The notes beneath the pieces were generated by a model, which saw only the letters and a list, made by a program, of their open reading frames with translations, ran no database searches and was not told the origin of the DNA. Of a stretch of DNA of 37,726 nucleotides, positions 22,783 to 32,008 are shown one piece after another. Numbering within the stretch: the first letter of the stretch is position 1; each line of letters starts with the position of its first letter. The DNA comes from Candidatus Phocaeicola faecipullorum (lineage in GTDB: Bacteria > Bacteroidota > Bacteroidia > Bacteroidales > Bacteroidaceae). Location of the stretch: positions 1-37,726 of the forward strand of contig JAHLFB010000159.1 in NCBI GenBank assembly GCA_018884025.1, given 5' to 3'. The position numbers and the translations under genes were made by a program.

Positions 22783-24108
22783 TCAATTCTTCTTATCTGT
22801 GGAAGTCTGTTTAGAACCAGGAACAAACTTTTTCCTCTTTCTATGGATGTTCAGCCAAAGCAAATCTACCAAAATGAAAAATATCAAAGGTCCGAAAAAC
22901 CATGCCATCATTTCATAGACTTTCTCCCCAAATGTATTTTCACCCAAACGTCCAATAGACAATTCTTCAAGCGGACCAGTCAACTGATATTCGTCCGGGA
23001 ATGAGAAATTACTCCATTTGCGTATTACTACACCATTTTTCAGCAAGACAAGTCCCGGATTTGAACGTATAATCGTTTTAAGCGTAATCTCATCCATTGT
23101 GGCAAAAGGATATTCGGCACCGGTATAATCCTGCCATCTTGAAATAGCTTCATCCGATGATGATGTAACGCAGTAAAACATATATCCATGGTCAAGGGAA
23201 TAATCGTATATTTCATTTATCAGGTCCATAGAACTGTCGTCCGCATTTTCCAGCCACGGTGAAACCAGCAGAAACGCATATTCACTGTTCAGTACTTCTT
23301 CCGTTATATCAAAACCATCCTCATTTGATATGATTGAGAAATCCTTGATTGGAGGTTCATAACCTTTCTGTTTCAATACGGTTTGAGACTCCACAAACTT
23401 CCATGTACTGTCGTTCGGAAAATTATCTATAGTAAAATCCTTACGTACTCCGTCCTTCTCATAAGTGAAAATAGTTTCATAAACAGGAAGTTTTTCTCCT
23501 TCTGGAATTTCCATTCCCGCCTTTATGTCAGCTCCTACATGGTAAGGACGAAAATCAAACACAGGCAAATGGCTCAACGTAAAATAGGTAAACAGGAAGA
23601 TAAACACTGTGCTGTACATTGCCACCAGCCAATCCATCTTATCGGTAACCATCTTGAATACATCCCTGTTTCGCACATACACCACAATGGAAGCCAAAAG
23701 AAGAACAACATTCTTCCAGAATGTCCCCCAATTGGATAGCTGTACAGCATCGCCGAAACAGCCACAATCGGAAATAGGGTTTGCTACAGCGAGCCATAGT
23801 GTCAGCGGAGTCATGAAAAGCATGAACAGAAGGCACGAAACAGCTGCCAGCCTGCGGCGTATTCCGAAAAGAAGATACGACCCCATTGTAAACTCTACAA
23901 TAGCCATTATCCACGCTATAAGATATGGAACAAAACCGGAATTCCATCCGGACAATCCCCACACCTCAAAATAGTCCTGAACTTTATAGACTGTTCCCAT
24001 TGGGTCGTTTGCCTTGACAAACCCGGAAAACAGGAACACTATAGCCAAAAGGAAACGGCATAGATTTACACCCGTATAAACCGCCTTATGTATATACTTA
24101 TTCTCCAA
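22783..24108 (-). CDS. DoxX/MauE-type membrane protein with thioredoxin-like domain
   Basis: The 441-residue inner-membrane protein has about four to five N-terminal helices (15-200) typical of the DoxX/MauE family, with the motif SDCGCFGDAVQLSNW near 113-127. A loop outside the membrane follows, then a thioredoxin-like fold (about 255-385: YAFLLVSPWLENAD, YPFATMD, NPGLVLLKNGVVIRKW) without a CxxC pair. A last helix is near 403-423 and a Lys-rich tail ends it. The role is unknown; redox or electron-transfer partner functions have been suggested for DoxX-type proteins. It overlaps the DUF1599 gene by 11 bp and precedes tpiA, so it is cotranscribed with both. Confidence 0.8.
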   Translation of the reverse strand: MENKYIHKAVYTGVNLCRFLLAIVFLFSGFVKANDPMGTVYKVQDYFEVWGLSGWNSGFVPYLIAWIMAIVEFTMGSYLLFGIRRRLAAVSCLLFMLFMTPLTLWLAVANPISDCGCFGDAVQLSNWGTFWKNVVLLLASIVVYVRNRDVFKMVTDKMDWLVAMYSTVFIFLFTYFTLSHLPVFDFRPYHVGADIKAGMEIPEGEKLPVYETIFTYEKDGVRKDFTIDNFPNDSTWKFVESQTVLKQKGYEPPIKDFSIISNEDGFDITEEVLNSEYAFLLVSPWLENADDSSMDLINEIYDYSLDHGYMFYCVTSSSDEAISRWQDYTGAEYPFATMDEITLKTIIRSNPGLVLLKNGVVIRKWSNFSFPDEYQLTGPLEELSIGRLGENTFGEKVYEMMAWFFGPLIFFILVDLLWLNIHRKRKKFVPGSKQTSTDKKN

Positions 24109-24640
24109 ACTCTAGTTTTATTAATCCGAAAACAGAATAATTAATCATGTCCATATAGTTGGCGTCAATGCCTTCCGAAACCAGTGTCGCGCCACTAAGT
24201 TCTTCTATTTGCTTGGTTCTGTATATCTTCATCAATATCAGGTCTGTATAAGAAGATATACGCATGCTTCGCCATGCCTCGTCGTAATCATGATTTTTTG
24301 CCAGCATCAGTTCCAAAGCCATATTGGCATACTTATCATACATTTCAAGCGCCTTTTCTACGCTCATATCGTTTGTTTCGGCATAACCCAGTTCAAGTTG
24401 TATAAGACCGATAATGCCATAATTGACTATCGCTATAAACTCCGAACGTATCCCTTCGTCTATAAGAGCTACTCCTTTGACTTCTATGCTTCGGATACGG
24501 TTGGCCTTGATGAATATCTGGTCTGTTACAGACGAAGGTCGCATAATGCGCCATGCAGCACCGTAATCATGCAACTTTTTCTCAAAAAGACTACGGCATA
24601 TTTTTATCACATGTTCAAACTGTTGCTTAGTATCTTCCAT
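24098..24640 (-). CDS. DUF1599 protein, internally duplicated
   Basis: The 180-residue soluble protein consists of two similar halves. The first has LHDYGAAWRIMRPSSVTDQI, then GVALIDEGIRSEFIAIVNYG and LIQLELG (about 21-85). The second has NHDYDEAWRSMRISSYTDLI, then GATLVSEGIDANYMDMINYS and LIKLEFG (about 114-179). This matches the DUF1599 family (I recall it as a 'nucleotide modification associated' domain), known only by sequence. No signal or membrane segment is present. It begins the minus-strand group with the DoxX gene and tpiA, and a TAACTTTG promoter element lies 21 bp upstream of its ATG. Confidence 0.8.
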   Translation of the reverse strand: MEDTKQQFEHVIKICRSLFEKKLHDYGAAWRIMRPSSVTDQIFIKANRIRSIEVKGVALIDEGIRSEFIAIVNYGIIGLIQLELGYAETNDMSVEKALEMYDKYANMALELMLAKNHDYDEAWRSMRISSYTDLILMKIYRTKQIEELSGATLVSEGIDANYMDMINYSVFGLIKLEFGE

Positions 24641-24660
24641 AAACCATAATTAATGTGTCG

Positions 24661-24668
24661 CAAAGTTA
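24661..24668 (-). promoter_or_regulatory. Probable -7 element for DUF1599-DoxX-tpiA
   Basis: On the minus strand TAACTTTG matches TAnnTTTG, 20 bp before the DUF1599 ATG, giving a leader of about 13 nt. The -33 box is weak. Confidence 0.5.
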
Positions 24669-24686
24669 CTTATTTTTTCAGATAAA

Positions 24687-24730
24687 CGCATAATAAAAAA
24701 GGTGGAAATGATTTCTCATCCCACCTTTTT
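24687..24730 (-). terminator. Intrinsic terminator of the M23 peptidase gene
   Basis: AAAAAGGTGG (24696-24705) pairs with CCACCTTTTT (24721-24730), 15-nt loop; on the minus strand a T-run follows into 24695-24690. It lies about 50 bp after the M23 gene stop and isolates it from the DUF1599 group. Confidence 0.85.
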
Positions 24731-24779
24731 GAATAATATAATGTCAAATAAGATTTACACAACAATACTTAAAACAGTC

Positions 24780-25688
24780 TTATGAACAACGTAGTACCTG
24801 ACCAATTCTAAGCACTGTATTACGCTTTATGCCATTCAGGCTGCATAATTTATCAATAGATACATGATATTTTCTTGATATAGAACCGAGTGTATCGCCA
24901 CTCTTGATTTTATGATATCTGATTGAATTTGCAGCAGCGGTTACCTTGTTGAAATCACCCTTCTTCAAAGCAGCCAGAGCTCTTGTTCTCTGATAGCTGT
25001 ACATATTCGCACCCTTTATGAAAAGATAGCTGTCTGCCACAATATCTTGCTTTGGAAAGTCGAAAAGAAATTCCGGATTAATAACCTGTCCGAGCAATCT
25101 GGTTTCAAAATGAAGATGAGAACCTGTTGAACGTCCGGTATTTCCTCCAAGTCCTATAACCTCACCAGCCTTTACAAACTGGTCTTCCTTTACCAGCTGT
25201 TTAGACAAGTGACCGTAAATAGTCTCCAGACCGTTATCATGACGTATTACTACATACTTGCCATATCCTGAACGTTCGTATCTCACGATTCTTACTCTAC
25301 CGCTGAATGCCGCGCGTATCGTGTCACCGATATATACCTTTATATCAAGTCCGTTATGCATACGTCTCCAGCGAGGTCCACATTTTGAAGTTATCTTTGT
25401 ATGCGGTGTCGGCATACAAAATCCTGTAAGATCTATTCTGAAAGTATCAGGCACCGTAACGTTGTTTCCATAAGCATGCACCCTTGCATTGCTCCATTCC
25501 GGATATAATGAATAAGCCGGATAAAAGGCCTGTTCTGTTTCAATTTGACGTACCAAAGCTAGAGAATCGACTGACTTCAACTTTCTGTCTATAGGTGCCT
25601 GCTTCGCCAACAAATCTTGTGCTGAAGTATTTACAGACACCAAAGCCAAAGCCGCGATAGAGAATGTTCTTAGAATTTTAATAAGCAT
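24780..25688 (-). CDS. Secreted M23 endopeptidase with C-terminal LysM
   Basis: The 302-residue periplasmic or outer-surface zinc peptidase probably cuts peptidoglycan cross-links. A signal peptide (about 1-23, ending TSAQ) is followed by an M23 (LytM) domain at about 95-210. The zinc motif is His112-x3-Asp116 in RRMHNGLDIKV and the HLH pair in STGSHLHFET. A LysM peptidoglycan-binding module closes the protein (about 258-302: YHKIKSGDTLGSISRKYHVSIDKLCSLNGI). All metal and catalytic residues are present, so it should be active rather than a degenerate EnvC-type activator. It is flanked by its own terminator and a 219-bp upstream gap. Confidence 0.9.
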   Translation of the reverse strand: MLIKILRTFSIAALALVSVNTSAQDLLAKQAPIDRKLKSVDSLALVRQIETEQAFYPAYSLYPEWSNARVHAYGNNVTVPDTFRIDLTGFCMPTPHTKITSKCGPRWRRMHNGLDIKVYIGDTIRAAFSGRVRIVRYERSGYGKYVVIRHDNGLETIYGHLSKQLVKEDQFVKAGEVIGLGGNTGRSTGSHLHFETRLLGQVINPEFLFDFPKQDIVADSYLFIKGANMYSYQRTRALAALKKGDFNKVTAAANSIRYHKIKSGDTLGSISRKYHVSIDKLCSLNGIKRNTVLRIGQVLRCS

Positions 25689-25907
25689 CTTACTACAAAT
25701 ATTTTTTTATCTTACCGTATAAATAGTGATTTATATCCTTTATACGTAACAAGTTCTAACAATAAAGGTTCAAAAAATCTTTGTAAAGATAAGTTTTTTT
25801 ATGGAGGCAGACAAACGGGATTAAGTATTTTTTAAGTATTTTCATACACAATATACTTAAAATCAAGCATTATATGCTGAAGAACATATTTGCACTAAGC
25901 CGATATG
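25689..25907. other. Intergenic region between the DUF3256 and M23 genes
   Basis: This is 219 bp of AT-rich DNA with no gene. On the minus strand AATATTTG near 25696-25703 and TATCTTTA further up resemble -7 elements for the M23 gene. Repeated AAGTATTTT-type stretches near 25825-25850 are simple AT-rich sequence. Confidence 0.35.
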
Positions 25908-26543
25908 TTACTTTTCCTTTACATATACGCCATTTACCCATCTATATCTCAAAGAATCAATCGTAAACGGTTTGAGTTTTTCTGCCGTTTCCTTGTCTGT
26001 TGCCATAAGGGTATTGCATTTGAATACAATATCATTGTTTTTCTCTGAGAGTTCGGCCTGCATAATATACATGTCGCGGAGAAATTCCTCACGGCTCACT
26101 GTTGCTGTACTGTCGGCTGGCAATTTATAGAAATCCTCATGCCGCGGCAAAGATATAAACTTTGAAAGTGGCAATTCTTCCCATTTAGTAGAATAAAATG
26201 TCACTTTACTGTCCTCTGCTGGTCCTGAATAAGTCTTAACCACACAAAGTACATTAACCGAATCATTAAGAGGCAAAAGTTTCATTTCTTCGGATGAAGC
26301 AGAAGTGGTATTTAGTTTCAGATAATCATCAGTCAGTTTCAACATCTCGGATGTTCCGTCAAACTTGTTTTTTACAACAGCCTTCATACCAGACGAAAGA
26401 AAATCAGCAAAATCCTGACGATTTACCTTTGTAAGGATTGGAGAAAGCGAGTCTGGCATAGATATAAAAACGGAATTGATATCTTGTGTTTGTGCATTGG
26501 CCGAAAGTCCAAAAAGCATGGAAAACAATAGAATAAATCTCAT
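25908..26543 (-). CDS. Secreted DUF3256-type protein
   Basis: The 211-residue protein has a signal peptide (about 1-17, ending SANAQ) and a single mixed alpha/beta domain with no catalytic motif that I recognise. Segments such as VFISMPDSLSPIL, SVNVLCVVKTYSGPAEDSKVTFY and FTIDSLRYRWVNGVYVKEK fit the Bacteroidales DUF3256 family, whose function is unknown. It should reside in the periplasm. It lies downstream of mutL on the same strand, separated by the 22-bp tandem array, so the array may be in its 5' leader. Confidence 0.7.
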   Translation of the reverse strand: MRFILLFSMLFGLSANAQTQDINSVFISMPDSLSPILTKVNRQDFADFLSSGMKAVVKNKFDGTSEMLKLTDDYLKLNTTSASSEEMKLLPLNDSVNVLCVVKTYSGPAEDSKVTFYSTKWEELPLSKFISLPRHEDFYKLPADSTATVSREEFLRDMYIMQAELSEKNNDIVFKCNTLMATDKETAEKLKPFTIDSLRYRWVNGVYVKEK

Positions 26544-26580
26544 ATAAACATTTTAAAACCATTAAACAAATATTGAAACA

Positions 26581-26699
26581 GCGTACTGTTATTTGCTGCC
26601 GACTATAGTCAGCAATGTTACCCACTATAGTCAGCAATGCTGTCCACTATAGTCGGCAGTGCTGCCCACTATAGTCAGCAGCAAAACGCATACTGTTAT
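26581..26699. repeat. Four tandem 22-bp palindromic units flanked by direct repeats
   Basis: Four units of exactly 22 bp run without gaps: 26595-26616, 26617-26638, 26639-26660 and 26661-26682. All contain ACTATAGTC, and all are close to GCTGCCCACTATAGTCAGCAAT. The first has the longer palindrome GACTATAGTC. Flanking direct repeats GCGTACTGTTAT (26581-26592) and GCATACTGTTAT (26688-26699) differ at one base. The array fills the mutL-DUF3256 gap (174 bp). It is too short and lacks spacers, so it is not CRISPR. It could be a protein-binding cluster, a structured leader or a small mobile palindromic element. Confidence 0.85.
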
Positions 26700-26717
26700 A
26701 ACCGCAAAAAAACGATA

Positions 26718-28613
26718 TTATCGGAAAAGTTTCTCTATATCGTCATCCTTCATAAGCGTCAGTACAGTCTTTCCGTCCGGAGTATAGTTCGGTTCCGGAG
26801 CAGAGAAAAGGCCGTCAACAAGCGCATTCATTTCATCATTCGACAATACCTGACCTGCAACTATAGCGGACGCACGAGCCATGGAAAGCGCAATCATACT
26901 TTGTACTTCCTCTTTCACCTTACAACCTTTCTCTATTGCAGTATGTACAATGTTGGTTATCAGAGTTTCAGGATTTAACCCCTCTATATCGGCAGGAACA
27001 CCATTTATGGAATAAGTACCTCCACCTAAAGGGCTTAACTCAAACCCTAATGAGGTCAAATCATCCATCACTTCTTCCAAAACAGGAACTTCCGCCGGTG
27101 AAAAATGAACCATATCAGGGAAAAGCATCCTTTGCGACAGACCTACATGATTACGTATCTGCTCCATATACTTGTCGTATAAAATACGCACATGTGCCCT
27201 ATGCTGGTCTATTATCATAAGTCCGGACTTTACGGAAGTAAGAATGTAGGTACCTTTGTACTGGTAATGCTGTGCAGCTTTTTCACTTATTGCCGCATCC
27301 GGATGCTCATCATATATTGTAGGGTTAGTATCACCTGCTGTTTCCATATGTGACGAAGGAAAGGCTTCTTCCTCAGGGAAAGCCTCCATCTCCGGTTCTA
27401 TAGCCGAAGATTGTCTCTCCAGTCCATGATAAAAAGGCTCCCACTCGGTTTTCTTCTTACCAGCCGAAGAATATGCTGAAGGAGGAACCACCGGAGACTG
27501 GTTAAAAGGATTATATGAAGGGTCATACGATGCAGCCGGAAGTTCGCCACCCGAATAATTTCCCATATCTATAGCCGGTATATCAGGCATACCTTCAGTA
27601 TCGAAATCTATAGAAGGAACGGCATTAAATCGTCCCAAAGTTTCTTTTACCGCCGCAGATAAAATCTGCCAGATAGCCTGCTCGTTTTCAAACTTGATTT
27701 CTGTCTTTGTAGGATGTATATTTACATCTATGTTTGCAGGATCGACTTCGAAGTAAATAAAATATGAGACTTGTTCTCCTGCCGGAACAAGATGTTCGTA
27801 AGCATCAGCAACAGCCTTATGGAAATATGGATGACGCATATATCTGCCATTGACAAAAAAGAACTGACGAGCGCCTTTCTTTCTGGCTGTTTCCGGCTTA
27901 CCTATGAAACCATGAATCTTAACCATCGTGGTATCTATGTCTAGCGACAACAAGTCCTGGTTAAGTTTCTTGCCGAACACTCCCATTATACGCTGCCTCA
28001 ACTGTATGGCGGGAAGATTTAATATCTCCGTTCCATTATGGTGGAATGTAAACGACACGTCCGGATTGACCAAAGCAATCCTTTCAAATTCTGAAATTAT
28101 ATTACTGAGTTCGGTCTGATTGGACTTTAAGAACTTTCTTCTTGCCGGAACATTGAAAAACAAATTACGTACTATGAAGTTACTTCCCTCCGGACATGCC
28201 ACGGGCTCCTGTTTTTCTACCTTTGAACCGGATATAAGTATAGACGTACCCAGTTCCTCTCCAGGCTGCCTTGTACGTAACTCTACTTCTGCCACAGCTG
28301 CTATAGAAGCCAACGCTTCTCCGCGAAATCCCATTGTACGGAGAGCAAACAAATCTGAGGCTTCACGTATCTTTGAAGTGGCATGTCTTTCAAAAGCCAG
28401 ACGGGCGTCAGTTTCTGACATACCTTTTCCATTGTCAATAACCTGAATGCACGTTTTTCCGGCATCAGTCACTGATACATCTATATGTCCGGCTCCAGCA
28501 TCAATGGCATTTTCAACCAGTTCCTTTATAACGGAAGCCGGTCTCTGTATAACTTCTCCCGCAGCTATCTGATTTGCAACAGAATCGGGCAACAAACGGA
28601 TTACATCGCTCAT
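26718..28613 (-). CDS. mutL: DNA mismatch repair protein MutL
   Basis: MutL couples MutS mismatch recognition to downstream excision. The 631 residues carry the GHKL ATPase with the catalytic Glu in [17 protein letters not shown] and [11 protein letters not shown], then [10 protein letters not shown] Pro/Ser-rich linker (about 345-440) precedes the C-terminal dimerisation domain. At the place of the endonuclease motif DQHAx2Ex4E the sequence is [12 protein letters not shown] starting at Asp469: both Glu are replaced (Val475, Asp480) and Ala by Arg. The C-terminal CPxGRP-type zinc motif also reads YTPDGKT. Nuclease activity therefore seems lost or altered. The gene is last of the envelope cluster, 22 bp after the small membrane protein gene. 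Confidence 0.95.
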   Translation of the reverse strand: MSDVIRLLPDSVANQIAAGEVIQRPASVIKELVENAIDAGAGHIDVSVTDAGKTCIQVIDNGKGMSETDARLAFERHATSKIREASDLFALRTMGFRGEALASIAAVAEVELRTRQPGEELGTSILISGSKVEKQEPVACPEGSNFIVRNLFFNVPARRKFLKSNQTELSNIISEFERIALVNPDVSFTFHHNGTEILNLPAIQLRQRIMGVFGKKLNQDLLSLDIDTTMVKIHGFIGKPETARKKGARQFFFVNGRYMRHPYFHKAVADAYEHLVPAGEQVSYFIYFEVDPANIDVNIHPTKTEIKFENEQAIWQILSAAVKETLGRFNAVPSIDFDTEGMPDIPAIDMGNYSGGELPAASYDPSYNPFNQSPVVPPSAYSSAGKKKTEWEPFYHGLERQSSAIEPEMEAFPEEEAFPSSHMETAGDTNPTIYDEHPDAAISEKAAQHYQYKGTYILTSVKSGLMIIDQHRAHVRILYDKYMEQIRNHVGLSQRMLFPDMVHFSPAEVPVLEEVMDDLTSLGFELSPLGGGTYSINGVPADIEGLNPETLITNIVHTAIEKGCKVKEEVQSMIALSMARASAIVAGQVLSNDEMNALVDGLFSAPEPNYTPDGKTVLTLMKDDDIEKLFR

Positions 28614-28635
28614 AAACTATTCTTCTCCTTGCAAA

Positions 28636-28932
28636 TCAAAAAGTAAAACTACCTGTAACCAAGTAGTGCAGTATGTAAAGCAATATCAATATGGCAACGA
28701 ACAATGTGGCATAACTCAAAGGTTTTCTGCCACTCTCCTTACGACGCTTGAGATAAGTAGTACCCTCTACAAACTTTCCCCTTATGTCCTCTGGGGAGAA
28801 CTCCTTAGGCGGCAACATACCCAACTCACGCTTTGCAGTCTCTTCAATCTTCTGCAACTTCTCCTTGCGCTCATCCACATAGATATACTCATGGTGGTAA
28901 GGCCTAGGTTTTCTCATTGTAAACATTCCCAT
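28636..28932 (-). CDS. Small membrane protein of unknown function
   Basis: This 98-residue protein has a basic/aromatic N-terminus (RKPRPYHHEYIYVDERKEK), a charged helical middle and a C-terminal transmembrane helix (about 74-92, LFVAILILLYILHYLV). It should be a tail-anchored-like inner-membrane protein with most of its mass in the cytoplasm. It sits 8 bp after the OstA-like gene and 22 bp before mutL, so it is cotranscribed. A second in-frame ATG at residue 6 is an alternative start. I recognise it only as a small conserved-looking Bacteroidales type; no function can be given. Confidence 0.75.
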   Translation of the reverse strand: MGMFTMRKPRPYHHEYIYVDERKEKLQKIEETAKRELGMLPPKEFSPEDIRGKFVEGTTYLKRRKESGRKPLSYATLFVAILILLYILHYLVTGSFTF

Positions 28933-28940
28933 AATACAAT

Positions 28941-30608
28941 TTATTTATCGTTAAACAAATGCTGGTTAGGCAATTCTATTGGACCACGTACATTCTTCTT
29001 CAACTGGTCTTCAACCTTCTTGCCACGCCAGATAAATATATCCTTTTTATTTAAAGGACGAATATAATCAAACCAAACGAAATTATCAAGATGGCTTTTC
29101 TCCAAAGGTATTTGCGACATAGGATACAGCGTACCATTGGACTTAGGACTCATGACCATTCTCTCCAACTGCTGATTTTCCAGATATATATCCAACTGGC
29201 TTGTTTCCGATACATTCATACCTATAAGCAAACTGTCTGAATCCATAGGGTAATAAACCAGTCTGACAGAACCTATTACCTCAACCTTTTCCATAAGTCC
29301 ATCTTCAAAATAAGCTTTTATCTCCTTTCCCGATATCTGGTTAAACAATGTAGTATCAACCGGAACCTGCTCAACGGAAAGAGCCTGATTTATTATATGC
29401 GCCCAGTCTATTGTACTGTCATTCATGTATATATTGATTTGCTCGCCCAGCAACTGCTGGTTTTCATTCCACAGCACAGGGTCCTTATACATAATAAGAC
29501 AAGAATCCTTAGATGAAAATACCAGAGAGTCAGCCACTCCCTGTACGTCTGTTCTATAAAATCTCACCTTGTGATATGCCCGTATTTCCCTATACATGGA
29601 ATCAGTATCCAGATGGAAAGTATGCATACTCAGAGTATCGGCATGAAGGAACAGACTGTCACCCTGAGAATAGTCTATAGCAACAGCATTTTTTGTAACA
29701 AAAGCATTTTTCAGTTTTTCATCATAATATCCATAATCCCCCAGCATCATGTTTTTATTTACAGTATCAGTCATTACAATATTGGAGAAAGCCTCACCTA
29801 TTCCGGTATTTCTGTCATAGAAAAGAGAATCTCCTGTAAGCTGCTTGCTGTCGCTGGTTAATACAGAACGCTCATATAAATCTGCCTTGCCAGTTTGTGT
29901 ATCATAATATCCGGATTCTGAATAAATATAATTATTGTCGCTGTAAATATCCGAAGGACCTACAATATTGGCAACCTTAGTAAGCGTACTATATTTCAGT
30001 GTATCAGAAAGCATGGTAAATTGTGGATTTTCCAGCTTCACATTATAATAGAATACTGACATCTTTGTAGCAGGACTATACTCTCCCCATTCCGATGTCA
30101 AGACATTCTGGTCGTCCATCATAGTACCTCCATCGAAGAAATAGCCAAGATTGAATATTCTGTCATAGTTAAGGCTATCGGTAAGCAGAGTTGTAGTTCT
30201 GTTTTCCATTCTTACGTTCATTCTCATCTGAGCTATCTGTGTAAGTCCGTCATAATACAGCCTGTCGCCATATAGGAACAGCGTATCTCCCTGTTCCATC
30301 TTAACATTGCTGAATGCCTCGAAAGAATTAATCTTGTCATAATAATAAGCACTGTCGCAATACATATAAACACTGTCATGACGGAAAGCGACGTTGCCCA
30401 CCACCACCTGAGCGTCAGGATGCGCAGCGTCTTTTCTGAGTTTATCAGCACGAAGCAGATACACTTTACTTTTCTGTTTCGGCTGTGTCTGTGTCCTGCC
30501 ATCCTGCATGGTGGCAGCTGTCAGGCAAAAGCCCAACAGGCAGAGAACACACAACAACAGTGTTCTCTGCCCGCTAAACGACATTATTTTCTTTTTTATA
30601 TCAAACAT
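28941..30608 (-). CDS. OstA-like periplasmic protein (LptA/LptD N-domain type)
   Basis: The 555-residue protein has an N-terminal hydrophobic segment (about 15-35) and a long run of beta-jellyroll repeats of the OstA/LptA fold: DAQVVVGNVAFRHDSVYMYC, AFSNVKMEQGDTLFLYGDRL, AFVTKNAVAIDYSQGDSLFL and similar. In other Gram-negatives this fold carries lipopolysaccharide across the periplasm, so a role in outer-membrane lipid transport is plausible. It is longer than LptA (about 185) and lacks the LptD beta-barrel. It lies between the SurA-type chaperone and the small membrane protein genes, which supports outer-membrane assembly. Exact substrate not shown. Confidence 0.82.
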   Translation of the reverse strand: MFDIKKKIMSFSGQRTLLLCVLCLLGFCLTAATMQDGRTQTQPKQKSKVYLLRADKLRKDAAHPDAQVVVGNVAFRHDSVYMYCDSAYYYDKINSFEAFSNVKMEQGDTLFLYGDRLYYDGLTQIAQMRMNVRMENRTTTLLTDSLNYDRIFNLGYFFDGGTMMDDQNVLTSEWGEYSPATKMSVFYYNVKLENPQFTMLSDTLKYSTLTKVANIVGPSDIYSDNNYIYSESGYYDTQTGKADLYERSVLTSDSKQLTGDSLFYDRNTGIGEAFSNIVMTDTVNKNMMLGDYGYYDEKLKNAFVTKNAVAIDYSQGDSLFLHADTLSMHTFHLDTDSMYREIRAYHKVRFYRTDVQGVADSLVFSSKDSCLIMYKDPVLWNENQQLLGEQINIYMNDSTIDWAHIINQALSVEQVPVDTTLFNQISGKEIKAYFEDGLMEKVEVIGSVRLVYYPMDSDSLLIGMNVSETSQLDIYLENQQLERMVMSPKSNGTLYPMSQIPLEKSHLDNFVWFDYIRPLNKKDIFIWRGKKVEDQLKKNVRGPIELPNQHLFNDK

Positions 30609-30637
30609 TTTGTCTATTCGGCAATAATGTAAATTTA

Positions 30638-32008
30638 TCAGTTTTTAACCCATCCCGGATATTTGAAATCACATTTTCTCCAATTTGGATTTATACGAAC
30701 ATATGTATTTTTTTGTTTTTCTACTATCCATTTCTGTATTTTCTCTTCGCTTCGCTTGGCGGTTACCATGCTTTTAAGTCTCTGATAATCTTCTGTGATA
30801 GTAGCCTTGTGGGCATCAATTCTGTTTTTCAATTTTACTATAGCACATACTTCCTTACCTTTTGAATTAATCATTGTAAAAGGTTTTGAAATCTCACCTA
30901 TCTGCATTCCTTCTACCACTTTTGCCACTTCCTGAGAAACAAGTCCTGCCAAGTGCTGCATTTCAAAGCGTGATGTACCAGTCTGCGGATTAGCCAGCAA
31001 TCCATGATTGTTTTTTGTATCCTTATCTTGTGAAACCCATGTTGCAGCTTCATCAAATGTAACCTTACCCTTTCTAATATCATTAGCCAGAGTATCCAGT
31101 TTGTTCAATGCTTCTTCAATCTCAGCCTCATCCACCTTCGGTTTCATCAGGATGTGACGATAGCTGACACGGTCTCCTCGTTTCTCTATCAACTGAGCTA
31201 TATGATAACCATATTCAGTTTCAAACACCTTTGATATCTTCTTAGGGTCAGTCATATTGAATATCACATTGGCAAATTCAGGAGTCAACTCACCTCTACC
31301 AGTAAATCCATATTCACCACCACGACGGGCAGATCCAGGATCTTCAGAGTAGAAACGTGCCAACATGGAGAATGATTCACCATTATATATACGCTCTGTA
31401 AACTCACGCAAAGTTTTTTTCACACGCTCTATCTCCTCTTCCTTTATCTTAGGTTCGCGTGTAATTATCTGTACTTCCACCTGAGTCGGAATACTTGGAA
31501 TACTGTCAGCCGGCAAATTCTTGAAATAGTTTCTCACCTCCGCAGGAGTAAGTTTTATATCACCAACCAGTTCACGCTGCATCTGCTGTACAATGAGTCC
31601 GTTTCTTATATTCTCCCTCAACATCTCACGTATCTGTGTAGATGTCTTGTTATAATATTCTTCCATCTTCTCCTTTGAGCCTATCTGATCTATAAGCCAT
31701 GCAGTCTGCTGTTCCACTTTTTGGAGAACTTCCTGTTCAGACACTTCAATACTGTCTATTTCAGCCTGATGTAAAAACAATTTCTGTACAGCAAGTTCTT
31801 CCGGTATCACACAATAAGGATCACCATCGAAACGTCGTCCTTCATATTGCGCATTCAGACGTTCATTTTCTACGTCCGATTTAAGAATCGCTTCATCTCC
31901 AACTACCCAAACGACCTCGTCAATAACATTGTCCTGGGCTTTAACTGTTAATCCTACTAACATCAAGAGCAGGAATAAACTCATTTTTTTGACACTTAAT
32001 TTATTCAT
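30638..32008 (-). CDS. SurA-type peptidyl-prolyl isomerase/chaperone
   Basis: This periplasmic chaperone probably guides outer-membrane proteins. The 456 residues comprise a signal peptide (about 1-24, ending TVKAQ), a SurA N-terminal domain (25-165: VVWVVGDEAILKSDVE), a first parvulin domain (about 178-280: YSEDPGSARRGGEYGFTGRG, ETEYGYHIAQLIEKRGD) and a second (about 283-390: YRHILMKP, ISKPFTMINSKGKEVCAIV). The first parvulin domain is well conserved; the second lacks some usual Gly residues. It overlaps the upstream lipoprotein gene by 8 bp, so both are cotranscribed. I avoid a firm symbol since three related genes lie in a row. Confidence 0.88.
   Translation of the reverse strand: MNKLSVKKMSLFLLLMLVGLTVKAQDNVIDEVVWVVGDEAILKSDVENERLNAQYEGRRFDGDPYCVIPEELAVQKLFLHQAEIDSIEVSEQEVLQKVEQQTAWLIDQIGSKEKMEEYYNKTSTQIREMLRENIRNGLIVQQMQRELVGDIKLTPAEVRNYFKNLPADSIPSIPTQVEVQIITREPKIKEEEIERVKKTLREFTERIYNGESFSMLARFYSEDPGSARRGGEYGFTGRGELTPEFANVIFNMTDPKKISKVFETEYGYHIAQLIEKRGDRVSYRHILMKPKVDEAEIEEALNKLDTLANDIRKGKVTFDEAATWVSQDKDTKNNHGLLANPQTGTSRFEMQHLAGLVSQEVAKVVEGMQIGEISKPFTMINSKGKEVCAIVKLKNRIDAHKATITEDYQRLKSMVTAKRSEEKIQKWIVEKQKNTYVRINPNWRKCDFKYPGWVKN

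Noticed and set aside
23609..23974. A 121-residue plus-strand frame opposite the DoxX gene
   Set aside because: It lies fully within the conserved DoxX part and shows no domain or start context.
26595..26682. CRISPR array
   Set aside because: Units follow each other without spacers, only four copies, period 22, and no cas genes nearby.
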